Part shown: piece by piece, positions 17,622-26,633 of the stretch
Numbering within the stretch: position 1 is the stretch's first letter
Layout: each line of letters starts with the position of its first letter
Assembly: GCA_964615905.1 (NCBI GenBank)
Contig: CAZTUB010000023.1
Span: forward strand, 1 to 64,000
Reading direction: 5' to 3'
DNA length: 64,000 bases
From: DATLMR01 sp964615905
GTDB taxonomy: Bacteria > Acidobacteriota > Blastocatellia > UBA7656
Translations under genes and position numbers: made by a program
The notes under the pieces: model-generated
What the model was told of the DNA's origin: nothing
What the model saw: only the letters and a program-made list of their open reading frames with translations
Database searches by the model: none

Positions 17622-18670
17622 CCGCGACCAAGGGGGCACCGGCTACAGGTATAACTTCTCTTACAGGTCTAACATCTCTACACCAGACCGAGCGCGTGCG
17701 CGCGTGGATAGACAGACTGCGCGGGGTCAATTACTTTATCGACCCGCAGACCGCTCTGACGGTAGACATCTGGTGGCAGACAAGGCCCGGTCCCCTCGTG
17801 CTGGAAGGCCCGCCGGGCGGTGGCAAGACAAGACTCGCCGAGGCAATAGCAGAAGCCTTGAGCCTTCACTCATCCTTTTACCGGCTGCAGTGCTACGCCT
17901 CGATCGGAAAGAAGCAAGCCCTTTATGATTGGGACGCGAATCTTCAAAAGATAGCACTGGACCGGCATCTACAGGAAAACGGAGGGACGATTCCGACGAA
18001 CCCCTCCCGTATTATTTATGATTGGGCCAACATGGTGCCCGGCCAACTGGTCCGAGCGATGATGGATCCGAACGAGCACACCTTCACCCTGCTCGACGAG
18101 GTTGACAAGGTCCCGCGCGGGGAAGCCTTTGAAGCGATGCTTCTTGAGTACCTAGGTGAAAACGCTATCACGATACCGGAACGCAACTTCAGATTGCGGC
18201 CTCGCTCAGGCTTACCTGTGCATACGGTAATCACGTCAAACGCCGGTGTGGATAATTCCAGCCTGACCGATACGCTTTCCTACCCTCTCTTACGACGTGG
18301 GATATACATCTACGTGCCTGAACCAGACCGGATGCGGCGCTACATGATATTGAGAAGCTACGCCCCGAACCTGCCGCGCGAGGTGATTCGCGATGCCGTG
18401 ATCTTCGTAGAACGCGTCACAAAGTGGCAATTGGATAAAGCCGTAGCCTTATCAGAGACGGTCATGTGGATCAAGGCGCTTGAATACCTACAGGTCGAGG
18501 CGTTGACTGTTGAGGTGATTCACGCCACGCTCGGGATGGTCGCAAAGATCGCGGGGGATATAGATAGGCTCGCAGACTCCGCGCGCCAGATCATCGAGCA
18601 CGTGAAGAACCACCGCGACGAGATAGATATCGAGCGGGCCGAGGCGGAGCTTGCGGCCCCTCTAAAGTAA
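17618..18670 (+). CDS. MoxR-family AAA+ ATPase in the T4SS block
   Basis: 350 aa, overlapping the upstream gene by 4 bases. Walker A GPPGGGKT is at residues 64-71 and Walker B reads FTLLDEVDK. The sensor region (TVITSNAG) and arginine-rich C-terminal helices fit the MoxR/CbbQ clade of AAA+ proteins, not the VirB11 secretion ATPase family. No VirB11 homologue is seen in the window, so this gene occupies the place where one might be expected. Whether it replaces VirB11 or acts as a chaperone is unknown. A second MoxR-type ATPase is at 56987. Confidence 0.85.
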   Translation: MTATKGAPATGITSLTGLTSLHQTERVRAWIDRLRGVNYFIDPQTALTVDIWWQTRPGPLVLEGPPGGGKTRLAEAIAEALSLHSSFYRLQCYASIGKKQALYDWDANLQKIALDRHLQENGGTIPTNPSRIIYDWANMVPGQLVRAMMDPNEHTFTLLDEVDKVPRGEAFEAMLLEYLGENAITIPERNFRLRPRSGLPVHTVITSNAGVDNSSLTDTLSYPLLRRGIYIYVPEPDRMRRYMILRSYAPNLPREVIRDAVIFVERVTKWQLDKAVALSETVMWIKALEYLQVEALTVEVIHATLGMVAKIAGDIDRLADSARQIIEHVKNHRDEIDIERAEAELAAPLK

Positions 18671-18790
18671 GAGTCGGGCTCGCTGTCACCGCCCAAGTGC
18701 CCCGAACACCCAGGCAGACCCGTTCCTCGGTTCTTACCATAACACCACCTCCCGACACGTAAAACATCGCCAGACCATTTTGTACATCTC

Positions 18791-18806
18791 TGGTGCGCGG
18801 GTTGCT
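18791..18806 (+). promoter_or_regulatory. Sigma54-like (-24/-12) promoter before the M23 gene
   Basis: TGGTGC-GCGGG-TTGCT, with GG-N10-GC spacing and a good -12 element. It lies about 50 bases upstream of the ATG at 18854. Confidence 0.5.
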
Positions 18807-18853
18807 TTGAGGGTATACGCCGTAGCAAGACACCCTCAGCAGGAGTGCAATGG

Positions 18854-19555
18854 ATGGGTTGGAAACGCAACAGACTCTGGAGAGTGGGATGCCCTTTTAT
18901 CAAAGTGGCGTTTGGGTTGGCCCTGGTCATCTACGTCGGCGCAAAGATGGTCGCTCGTCTCGAACCGACTATGCCTGAAGCGAGGGCCGCTCTGGCAGTG
19001 AACGTAGCAGCAAGCGACCGCGCGCCTCAGGCGAGTGAAGAAGGGACGCTATCTTTTGCTCCGCAGTCCGAACCGAGGCCGGACTCGGCGAGCGACGCGG
19101 GCCCAGCTACAACATCGGCGAGCAGCCAGAGCGCCGAAAATGGCGCAGGTGCGCCGGAATCGGCACCCCTCAGAATAACGAGTGAATACGGCTACCGTGT
19201 GCATCCGATCACCAAACAGACCCAGTTCCATGAGGGAGTGGACGTTGCGCTTAAAGCAGGGACGCAGTTGAAGGCGATTGCGGAAGGCCAGGTCACGTTT
19301 GCCGGGTACGCAGGAAACGCCGGACTGATGGTGATAATGCGCCACGCCGATGGCTTTGAGACGCGCTATGACCATCTGTCACAAGTATTGGTAGCCACGG
19401 GAGCACAGGTGAAACGGGGGCAGGTTGTCGCCTTAAGCGGCGGCTCCGGGCGCGTGACGGGACCGCACCTGCACTTCGAAGCCCGCCGCCATGGCAGGCC
19501 CATATCACCGGAGGTCGCACTAAACTGGGCGCGGGCCCTGATTGCTCAAAGCTAG
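18854..19555 (+). CDS. Membrane-anchored M23 (LytM) peptidoglycan endopeptidase
   Basis: 233 aa from the ATG at 18854, which has AGGAG 8 bases upstream; the in-frame GTG at 18845 overlaps that ribosome site and is less likely. An N-terminal membrane helix (VAFGLALVIYVGAKMV) is followed by a low-complexity linker and an M23 domain with HEGVD (H126, D130) and HLHFE (H205, H207), the complete zinc-binding set. Family role: cleaves peptide cross-links. With the M15 enzyme and the transglycosylase at 27026 it gives the element three wall-cutting activities. The stop lies in a 16-bp tandem duplication. Confidence 0.9.
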   Translation: MGWKRNRLWRVGCPFIKVAFGLALVIYVGAKMVARLEPTMPEARAALAVNVAASDRAPQASEEGTLSFAPQSEPRPDSASDAGPATTSASSQSAENGAGAPESAPLRITSEYGYRVHPITKQTQFHEGVDVALKAGTQLKAIAEGQVTFAGYAGNAGLMVIMRHADGFETRYDHLSQVLVATGAQVKRGQVVALSGGSGRVTGPHLHFEARRHGRPISPEVALNWARALIAQS

Positions 19556-19578
19556 CAACTGCCAAAGCTGGCAACGGC
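19547..19578 (+). repeat. 16-bp tandem duplication spanning the M23 gene stop
   Basis: CAAAGCTAGCAACTGC and CAAAGCTGGCAACGGC adjoin; the TAG stop is inside the first copy. Confidence 0.85.
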
Positions 19579-19603
19579 CGACGACGGAGCTGAAAGAATA
19601 GGA

Positions 19604-21925
19604 ATGACAGCAGTCCAACATAACGCAAGCCATCAGAGAACCCGACTGTGGGGCAGGGCCGCGATCATTTGTATCGTGCTCCTCGCCGCAAGTGTGGCAC
19701 AAGCGCAAGCCAATGAGCCACGGCGACCTGTACACCCCTCGCCGTATAAAACACCGGATCAGCCCAGGCGAGACGCGAAGCCCACTGAACGAGATGAACG
19801 AGGGCGGCAGTCTTCGGCAGGCGAGAAAGAGGGCGGGGGCGGCCGGCAGGGTGGGCAGACGCTTTTCGGCGGGACTACGACCGAGGAGCGACCGTTTTAT
19901 AAAAAGCCCTTCTTCATCATCTTTGCTGCGCTCTTATTGCTGGTTGCGTTCAAGGCAGTTGAGCGGCTCGCCAGGCGAGGGATGAGGCATACGACTACGG
20001 GGCGGCTGGCTTCGTCTCAGGAAGTGGCGGAGAAATACGGCTGTCAGCCACAGGCGGGAGGCTACCTGCTCGGGCGGCAGGTGCCCGAAGATGGGATCTC
20101 GGCCTTTCTTCATAAGGCCATAAACCGGGCAGGAACAAACGTCGAATTGCGCTTATATCCCGAACAGCGACTGAGCCACATCATCGTGCAGGCCGGACCG
20201 GGGGCGGGGAAAACGACTGGTCTGTTTATCCCTGCAATACATGAAGACGCCTATTCTGGCGTCTTCAATCTATATATCGTGGACCGCAAAGCGCCGGAGA
20301 TTTATCAGATGGCCGCTAAGGTCTGGCGCGACAAAGGCCACCGCGTGATCTATTTCGACCCGTGGAAGCCAGAGTTAACCTGGGGGTTCGAGCCGCTGTG
20401 GCAAGCCGATAATAACCGGATCGAGGCGATGGTGCAGACGTTTGTGATTGTCTCCCCCGATCCGGAGTCATCGCTTCGGCACTACAGAGAGATGGAGCGC
20501 CGCGTTCTAAGGGCTGTCTTCCACGCGGCGCAGCAGTGGGCGTGGTGTCGTGGCCCGGCGTCGGGGCTCAGGTGCAGGTGCCAGCATTCGGAGCAAGAAC
20601 ATGACACAAATCGCGTGGCGGACCCGGGATGGAGCTGCGGGTGTAAATGCAGGCGGCATTTCTGCACGCTGCCTGCGGTAGCAAGCATCCTGACGAAGGG
20701 ATGGAAAGCCACAAGGGCCGCCATCGAAGCGGTGCGGCCCGACCTCAACGAAGACCTGGCCGACCTGTGGGAGATGCACCCCTCGCGACTTGCGGAGATG
20801 TTCGTAGGCTTGGCCGGGCGCATGGAACTCTTTCGCCAGGACGGGCCGGCGGCCGTATTTTCGCGCAGCGACTTCATCATCGAGGACATAGTACCACCGG
20901 TCAGCTACGGAAACGCGGGGCCGCGCACGCTTCTAGTCGTCGGGGCTCCTCAGTCACACGGCGACCTGGCGACGCTCGTCGCATCGCTTATGACACAGTT
21001 GATAGCTAAGGCGGTCTATCTCAGGCGCGACCAGATGGCGGCTCAGGGCGTGCGCTGGCAGGCGGTCGTCCCGGTAATCGCGATGCTCGACGAATTCGGC
21101 ACGTACATCGTCCCTGGCATAGACGACTTCGTAGCGACGGCGCGATCCGGTGCAGCCGGGGTGCTGGCGGCTCTTCAGAATCAAGACCAGCTACGACAAT
21201 GGTACGGCATGGACGCCGTCGATAGGATGATGACGAACTTCCGAACGGAGATATATCTGAAGGGGTGTCACGCGCGCGTTGCAAAAGACCTGTCAGATCG
21301 GACTGGGACGAAGCTGGTGATCGACGATGTAGCCAACCGCTCGAAAGGGTCGAGCGTCATGAGTTTCTGGTCAACGCACTCGCGCGGCACGAGCGAGCGC
21401 CCCGTAGAGGTGCCCGTGCTGCGGCCCGACGAGATCGAATTCATGCCCGAAGACAAGGCACTGGTTGTAGGGCCGACGCTCCCGGCCAGAATCCAACTCA
21501 TCCGGTATTACGAAGACCCGCAGGTCGCGAGGTGGGTAGAGCTGTCTGAACAAGAGGTCCGCATGCGGACGCGGATAAATGCCCAGTGCGATGAAGCGCA
21601 GGAGCCGCGTCCGAAAGGAGAGCCGCGACGCCTGCTCACGCCGCGCTTCAAATGGTCGCTGCTTCCGGGCGTTCTTGAAGCAATCCAACGCGAGGACGGG
21701 GCTCACGAGCCGATGCTGGCTCAGCAGCGTGCCAAAATAGAGGCGAAGGCGCGTGACCTGAGAATGACCGGGGAACTCGACGCGATGGCGCGGGCGGTTT
21801 GCCAGCGAGAACTGCGGAGGTTCTCACGCGCGCATGCACAGAAGTTAATCAGCCATTTGGAAGGGCTGGAAAAGCAACACGACAACATGAAGGAAGGTCG
21901 CGGCGGCGCTAAGAGGTTCGCATGA
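19604..21925 (+). CDS. virD4: VirD4/TraG-family type IV coupling protein with Cys/His-rich insertion
   Basis: 773 aa. N-terminal signal or TM (AIICIVLLAASVAQAQA) and a second TM (FFIIFAALLLLVAFKAVERLA). Walker A GPGAGKTT at residues 198-205 and Walker B AMLDEFG with D496-E497 define the motor. Family role: hexameric ATPase that recruits relaxosome DNA to the channel. Unusually, residues ~313-356, between Walker A and B where the all-alpha domain lies, hold a cluster of eight Cys and several His (WCRG, RCRCQHSEQEH, CGCKCRRHFC), suggesting a zinc-binding insertion. The gene overlaps the next by 4 bases (ATGA). Confidence 0.93.
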   Translation: MTAVQHNASHQRTRLWGRAAIICIVLLAASVAQAQANEPRRPVHPSPYKTPDQPRRDAKPTERDERGRQSSAGEKEGGGGRQGGQTLFGGTTTEERPFYKKPFFIIFAALLLLVAFKAVERLARRGMRHTTTGRLASSQEVAEKYGCQPQAGGYLLGRQVPEDGISAFLHKAINRAGTNVELRLYPEQRLSHIIVQAGPGAGKTTGLFIPAIHEDAYSGVFNLYIVDRKAPEIYQMAAKVWRDKGHRVIYFDPWKPELTWGFEPLWQADNNRIEAMVQTFVIVSPDPESSLRHYREMERRVLRAVFHAAQQWAWCRGPASGLRCRCQHSEQEHDTNRVADPGWSCGCKCRRHFCTLPAVASILTKGWKATRAAIEAVRPDLNEDLADLWEMHPSRLAEMFVGLAGRMELFRQDGPAAVFSRSDFIIEDIVPPVSYGNAGPRTLLVVGAPQSHGDLATLVASLMTQLIAKAVYLRRDQMAAQGVRWQAVVPVIAMLDEFGTYIVPGIDDFVATARSGAAGVLAALQNQDQLRQWYGMDAVDRMMTNFRTEIYLKGCHARVAKDLSDRTGTKLVIDDVANRSKGSSVMSFWSTHSRGTSERPVEVPVLRPDEIEFMPEDKALVVGPTLPARIQLIRYYEDPQVARWVELSEQEVRMRTRINAQCDEAQEPRPKGEPRRLLTPRFKWSLLPGVLEAIQREDGAHEPMLAQQRAKIEAKARDLRMTGELDAMARAVCQRELRRFSRAHAQKLISHLEGLEKQHDNMKEGRGGAKRFA

Positions 21926-23361
21926 TCGGGAAAAGTCTGAAGGCGGAGTACGGTATAGACCTGCGCGAGATGCTGCAAATGCTCGACTGGCGCGGCAGGC
22001 TCACGATGTTTGGCGGCCTCGTTCGGGTGTTTACTCTGGCGCAAGCCGCCCGCTTCGTGTGGAACGGCGACCTGGCGGCGGCTGAAGCAGGGCTTGACCA
22101 ACTCGAATGGCAGGACAACTGGATAGCAGCGCTCGACGGCGTTCCCCTCCCGAAAGGCATGGGTGGAGGCCACGCAAAGGTCTACCACGTCACTGACAAG
22201 GGCGGAAAATGGTTGATGGATAGCTGCCGCGAGCTGGGGCACAGGCTCCGGTTTGGCGCAATGAACCGGAAGATGCGCGCGCGAATCCCGCACGAGTTGC
22301 TCGTGACGGAAGGGTTTTTGACCGTGTGGGAGAGCGACACGGTGACGGATTTCTTACCGGATGAGGAGCTACGGCACCGCATCCGTGCCGAACAGGAACG
22401 CCGCCGGAAGCGAACGCTTCCGCGTCTGGCGAGCGAAGCGACCGGCGATTTCATTCTCGTTTTGGCGACGGGCGACCCGGCGAGGCCCGAAGAATGGGTC
22501 CAATACGAGGCGGCTATCAGGTACAGGGATCACCAGATCGCGGGAAAACCGGCGAGGATGAGGTGGATAACCTGCACCGACACCCAGGCCGACACGGTCG
22601 AAAAGGTGACCGGTGTGAGGTCCGTCCGGATTGGTGACGTGCGCAAACTGCCAGCCGATAGAACTGACCAAGCGGCCACGATAGGGCAGGCGGGGCCGGG
22701 AGGCATCGGTGGGACACAGGCAAAGAGTGGTGGCCGTCCGCTCGACAAGCGAGTGCTGAAGGCGATAGAGACGCTCGGCGGTGCCGCCACAGCAGAGGCA
22801 GTAGCAGCCGTGTTGGGCGCGTACCGGACACATGTCGTTCAAGCATTGCGGCGGCTGGAGGCGGGTGGCCTCCTGTATACAGTCGAAGGGCAGCTCGATC
22901 CGGGGGTGGGTGCCGGACGGCCGCAGAAGCTTTACGTGCGGTTTGGCCACAGGTTGGATGGGCGGATGGAGAAGCTGATCGCGCTCACAAGGTCAGAGGT
23001 CATCATGATATTTTCACCCAGGGGCTACAGGCTTGAGCCGAGCGCGACGACGCCGGATGAGCTAAAGTTGGAACATGTAGAAGGGGAGAAGGTGGCAGTG
23101 GTGGTCGTGTTGGACGATCCACGAGAGCCGGAACAATCGGCCCTGGCCCATGTCAAACGAGTCGAAGCCCGGCAGCCAGGAGCGGCAACGAAGGTATTCA
23201 TAGCGGTGGCTGTGCCAGGGCGCGCGTCGTCATTTCAGGCAATTGACCCTCAAAGTCTGCCGATTAACGTAGTGCGGGAGCGGGCGCGGAGGCGGATGCC
23301 ACCGCCGTCGGAGAGCGGCCAGGGACAGCAGAACGGAACGGAGGCCGCCGCCGCACGATGA
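21922..23361 (+). CDS. Replic_Relax (replication-relaxation)-type protein
   Basis: 479 aa, translationally coupled to VirD4. The N-terminus is a winged-helix-like region (LTMFGGLVRVFTLAQAARFVW... KVYHVTDKGGKWLMD). A middle domain (HELLVTEGFLTVWES... FLPDEELRHRIRAE) has the pattern I associate with the Replic_Relax family, found next to coupling proteins on plasmids. A further winged-helix-like segment (LDKRVLKAIETLGGAATAEAVAAVLGAYRTHVVQALRRLEAGGLL) is near residue 285. No HUH or MOB relaxase motif is visible. It may bind the repeat array immediately downstream and act in replication initiation or transfer. The family call is moderate. Confidence 0.55.
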   Translation: MIGKSLKAEYGIDLREMLQMLDWRGRLTMFGGLVRVFTLAQAARFVWNGDLAAAEAGLDQLEWQDNWIAALDGVPLPKGMGGGHAKVYHVTDKGGKWLMDSCRELGHRLRFGAMNRKMRARIPHELLVTEGFLTVWESDTVTDFLPDEELRHRIRAEQERRRKRTLPRLASEATGDFILVLATGDPARPEEWVQYEAAIRYRDHQIAGKPARMRWITCTDTQADTVEKVTGVRSVRIGDVRKLPADRTDQAATIGQAGPGGIGGTQAKSGGRPLDKRVLKAIETLGGAATAEAVAAVLGAYRTHVVQALRRLEAGGLLYTVEGQLDPGVGAGRPQKLYVRFGHRLDGRMEKLIALTRSEVIMIFSPRGYRLEPSATTPDELKLEHVEGEKVAVVVVLDDPREPEQSALAHVKRVEARQPGAATKVFIAVAVPGRASSFQAIDPQSLPINVVRERARRRMPPPSESGQGQQNGTEAAAAR

Positions 23362-23925
23362 AAAGTCACCCGTACATTATTGGCACGCACGGACGGAACC
23401 ATTATTGTACGCCACGGGGCAGTACAGTATTGGCACGCGCAAGCGTAATCCAGTCAAGCCAGAACTTAACAGCAGATGGACAATATTGGCGAACGGCGAA
23501 ACGCGCGACCTGTACAATTTTGGCCGCGCGGCGAATGCCAATATTGGATGCGCGGATGCGTGTACAAAACCCTGAGTGCGCGGGAACCGGCGCGAGGGCA
23601 ACAGTTAAGAAGAGATGTCCAAAATCGCATAGTAGGGGCAGCGCGATTAAAATATGGAGGAGAAACGGCGCGCGAGCGCGAGTTGCGAAGCACGGCTTGG
23701 AAAACGCGGCGGTACGACCAACCGTAGGAGTAAGCAATAGAAGTGAAGCAAGGCAGTGGGGAGTGGGCGACAGTTGGAGACAAGAGAGGCCAGTGACGAG
23801 AGCGGCGAGTGATCGAGTGTAACGGACAGGCGGAGCGAAGCAGGCTACGATGAGACGGGCAAGCGGAATGCGGACCGATTGATAACGGGCAGAGGGCTGA
23901 TAATTGATCGAAAGGAAGGGCAGGG
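23362..23925 (+). other. Non-coding region with iteron-like repeats, candidate ori or oriT
   Basis: About 560 bases between the Replic_Relax gene and the next CDS. A 154-codon open frame beginning with an ATGA overlap at 23358 exists, but its translation has odd composition and I do not accept it. The first 200 bases hold the repeat set described separately. The remainder is purine-rich without further clear motifs. Confidence 0.5.
23373..23553 (+). repeat. Iteron-like direct repeats, core TACANTATTGGC
   Basis: Related copies occur at 23373 (TACATTATTGGCACGC), 23423 (TACAGTATTGGCACGC), 23479 (GACAATATTGGCGAAC), 23513 (TACAATTTTGGCCGCG) and 23537 (GCCAATATTGGATGCG), all in the same orientation. 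A possible inverted copy lies near 23399-23409 (ATTATTGTACGCC). Spacings are 50, 56, 34 and 24 bases, so the array is irregular. Such repeats next to a replication- or relaxation-type gene suggest binding sites for that protein. Confidence 0.6.
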
Positions 23926-25197
23926 ATGAAGAGTCTGATAAAATCAGCAATAGGACAGAACCGGAGCGTGCTGCCTGCGGATGATGCGGAGCCGGACGAG
24001 ACACTGCGGCTCGGGTTTTACAGAGTTGATATTGAAAAGATATTGCGAGGCCAACGCGAGATTGTTGACATAACCCAGGAGCTCGCGGGCGTCGCCCTCA
24101 AGATCGAAGGCCTCGCCACCGAAGCCCGCGACGTTGGTACGGGCAACACGGAAGCGACCGCCCGGCTGTCGGAGGCCACCGCCAGACTCTACAGAGCGAC
24201 GGCCGCCATGCAGCAGCATCTCACCACGCTCACCACGTCTGTGAGTAACCTGCCTGCCCATATCCGCGCGGAGGTCAAGACCGCTGTGAGTGAGGCAGTC
24301 TCGCAGGCGCTAGCTGGCATGGTCGCCGATCAACTCGACTTCTTCGGACGAATTGAAAGGACGCTCGCCACCCCCAGGCCGGAGACTCAGTCACCTGCCC
24401 CCGTGTCGCCGCCTGCTGCGGCGACAGCGTCGCCCGCGACCACCGGCACAACCCTGCGCAGCACAAGCTCGCAACAGCCGCCCCGCGCGGCTGCGCCAGC
24501 CAACGCAACCGCAACAGGTGATCGGAGGGACGGCGGGAGTCGTCCCGCTACCCCTCCACCTCCAACCGAACCGGCCCGGCCCGACCTGGCTGAATCACAG
24601 CAGGGTGGGAGTGCTACCGACCAATCAATCAGGGCAAGCCAGCCAACCAGAGCAACGCAGTCAACCGGAGCAACACAATCAACCGGAGCAACCCAGTCAA
24701 CTTCCGGCGCGGCAGCAGTCAAAAAAGATGAGCCCGCGCGCGAACCGGGAGCCCCCGGTGCTCAGAATAGAGATGAGACGACCCAGATCGGTTATCATTA
24801 TTCAGCGCTGTACAGCGAGGCCAGCGCCGTCAACGCCTTGCTGACTGAAGGAGCCAAGTCGGCCAGGAGCCGACTAGCCTCCTTCACGGATAAAGCGAAG
24901 CACCCCGCCGGAACTCTCTCTGCCCCCCAGTGGGTCAGGGACGAACTCAACCGTGCAAACAAGCATGTAAACTCGGCCCCGGCCAGGACGCGTGAGATCA
25001 TGGCCGACCTCGTATCAAGGCTTGCCAGCCTCGCCGAGAAACCAGAGGATGCCAGGCAGGCCGCACGAGCCGACGCGTCCCCACCCGCCAGGGACGGGGG
25101 CCAGCCCACAACGTCGGCAGCAGGTTCTGTCGGGCCAAGCAGCTCTACCGGTTCAGGGGTGAAAAGTGACGGCGTTATTGTTGACAACATGATTTGA
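23926..25197 (+). CDS. Hypothetical coiled-coil protein with low-complexity centre
   Basis: 423 aa, no family recognised. An N-terminal helical region (DIEKILRGQREIVDITQELAGVALKIEGLATEARDVGTGNTEATARLSEATARL) reads as coiled coil. The centre (residues ~150-270) is Pro/Ala/Thr/Ser/Gln-rich with in-frame ATQSTG repeats. The C-terminal ~90 residues are helical and then disordered. AAGGAAGGG precedes the ATG. It stands between the candidate origin region and the primase. A structural or scaffold role is possible but unproven. Confidence 0.65.
   Translation: MKSLIKSAIGQNRSVLPADDAEPDETLRLGFYRVDIEKILRGQREIVDITQELAGVALKIEGLATEARDVGTGNTEATARLSEATARLYRATAAMQQHLTTLTTSVSNLPAHIRAEVKTAVSEAVSQALAGMVADQLDFFGRIERTLATPRPETQSPAPVSPPAAATASPATTGTTLRSTSSQQPPRAAAPANATATGDRRDGGSRPATPPPPTEPARPDLAESQQGGSATDQSIRASQPTRATQSTGATQSTGATQSTSGAAAVKKDEPAREPGAPGAQNRDETTQIGYHYSALYSEASAVNALLTEGAKSARSRLASFTDKAKHPAGTLSAPQWVRDELNRANKHVNSAPARTREIMADLVSRLASLAEKPEDARQAARADASPPARDGGQPTTSAAGSVGPSSSTGSGVKSDGVIVDNMI
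24646..24706 (+). repeat. 18-bp in-frame tandem repeat (ATQSTG)
   Basis: Successive units of the type AGCAACNCAGTCAACCGG encode T-ATQSTG repeats in the coiled-coil protein. Three to four copies, with the last diverged. Confidence 0.8.
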
Positions 25198-25250
25198 CGC
25201 GCGACGCATGAGTGACCAGTCGCTCGAAAGAGATTGGTGGAGCAGAGCCG

Positions 25251-26633
25251 ATGCAGAGCATACAGTCCGCGGACGCAGCTCAATTCCGCGCCTTAATTGA
25301 TCAGATAAAAAGAAACCACCCCCTGCGTGATGTGTTGGAGGGGGCGGGCGTCAAGTTCCGCTCCGCGAGCGGAGGCTGGATTGTCGCCCCCTGCCCATTT
25401 CCAAACCACTCGGACTCGAGCCCATCCTTCAAAATCAACCAGCGGAGAAATCCCAACAGCTTCATCTGTTTTGGCTGCGGCGCGCGCGGCGACGTCTTTG
25501 ATTTTGTCAGAGACTACTTCGGCAAGCCCACCCTCGACGATCAAGTACGCCACCTCACAGGACGCGGCATCTTCGACTTGATTGGTGGTCATAACGAAGA
25601 CGGTACCGCACAACGTGAAGCCCTTGCCCAGGCAGCCCAAGAACAAGAGCGCCGTCGCGCGGAGCGCGAGCAACGCGAAGCCAGGCTTGCTCCTGTGCCC
25701 GACGAAAAAGCCGCCCCGATATACGAGGCCTTGCTCGGCCTGCTCGAATTAAGCGACGCCCACCGCGAAGAGATCCTCTATGATCGCGGCTTTTCGCCTG
25801 ACACTGCCTACGCGCTTGGCTGGAGGTCTCTTCCCGTCTCCCGCGACAGGCGGCTCGAATTGTGCAGTCAACTCTGCCGCATGCGGTTTGACCTCTGGCG
25901 CGTCCCAGGGTTTTTTCGCCTGCCCAAAGACGCTGGCACTAGCGCCGGCAAGTGGTGCCTTGGAGGCTCCCGGCTCGGGCATCGTGAAATCTCCGATCAG
26001 GCAAAAGGCCAGACCTGGCCTGTTTACGGTTTGATACTGCCAACCCGCAATGAGCAGGGCCGGGTAGTACGTTTGAAGATTCGTAACAGCTCGGCTCCGG
26101 CTGAGGCGAGCGACGATATTCGCGAAAGGTTTTGGCCTCAGAAGTACATGGCGCTATCGACAAGCCAGCGCACGGGCGGGGCCAACGCGGGGGTCCGTGT
26201 TCACTTCGCCGGGCCGCCGGACGGCGGTCGGTTTCCCGGCGTGCTCTGGGCGACAGAGGGCGAGATCAAGTCCGACATCTCTGCTCATCTCCTCCAGGCC
26301 CGCTTCGCAGGGTTGCCCGGGGTCAGTCAAAACACCGAGCTGCTGATCGAGGCGGCAAAGCGAAATGGATTCAAGCATATCTTCATTGCGATGGACGCGG
26401 AGCAAAAGATTCACGTTCATGTGGCGGTCAGACGCATAGCCGTGCAGGCCCGCTGGGAAGATATCGAACCGCGCGTAGTGATCTGGGATGAGAGTGAAGG
26501 CAAGGGCCTTGATAATCTGCTTGTTCGGGGGCAAGCGTGGACAACGCTGTCGGACACTGAGTGGTGGCGAAGTCTTCGCGATGAGGAAAGACACTCTGTC
26601 GAAAAGCGCCTGGCTGGATCCTGCGTCGGTTGA
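25251..26633 (+). CDS. DnaG-like primase with CHC2 zinc finger and TOPRIM-like domain
   Basis: About 460 aa from the ATG at 25251 (GGTGGAGC 7 bases upstream; an in-frame GTG at 25212 is the alternative). The N-terminal CHC2-type zinc finger shows CPFPNH, then FICFGCGARGDVFDFV, as in DnaG and phage or plasmid primases. The C-terminal half has TOPRIM-like features (LWATEGEIKSD with Glu, and FIAMDAEQ). The middle resembles phage-type primases more than chromosomal DnaG. Family role: RNA primer synthesis for element replication. It sits 1.9 kb downstream of the candidate ori. Confidence 0.85.
   Translation: MQSIQSADAAQFRALIDQIKRNHPLRDVLEGAGVKFRSASGGWIVAPCPFPNHSDSSPSFKINQRRNPNSFICFGCGARGDVFDFVRDYFGKPTLDDQVRHLTGRGIFDLIGGHNEDGTAQREALAQAAQEQERRRAEREQREARLAPVPDEKAAPIYEALLGLLELSDAHREEILYDRGFSPDTAYALGWRSLPVSRDRRLELCSQLCRMRFDLWRVPGFFRLPKDAGTSAGKWCLGGSRLGHREISDQAKGQTWPVYGLILPTRNEQGRVVRLKIRNSSAPAEASDDIRERFWPQKYMALSTSQRTGGANAGVRVHFAGPPDGGRFPGVLWATEGEIKSDISAHLLQARFAGLPGVSQNTELLIEAAKRNGFKHIFIAMDAEQKIHVHVAVRRIAVQARWEDIEPRVVIWDESEGKGLDNLLVRGQAWTTLSDTEWWRSLRDEERHSVEKRLAGSCVG

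Noticed and set aside
23358..23822. Open frame of 154 codons with ATGA overlap to the Replic_Relax gene
   Set aside because: Translation is rich in Arg/Ala/Cys with no domain-like pattern and coincides with the repeat array. The region reads better as non-coding.
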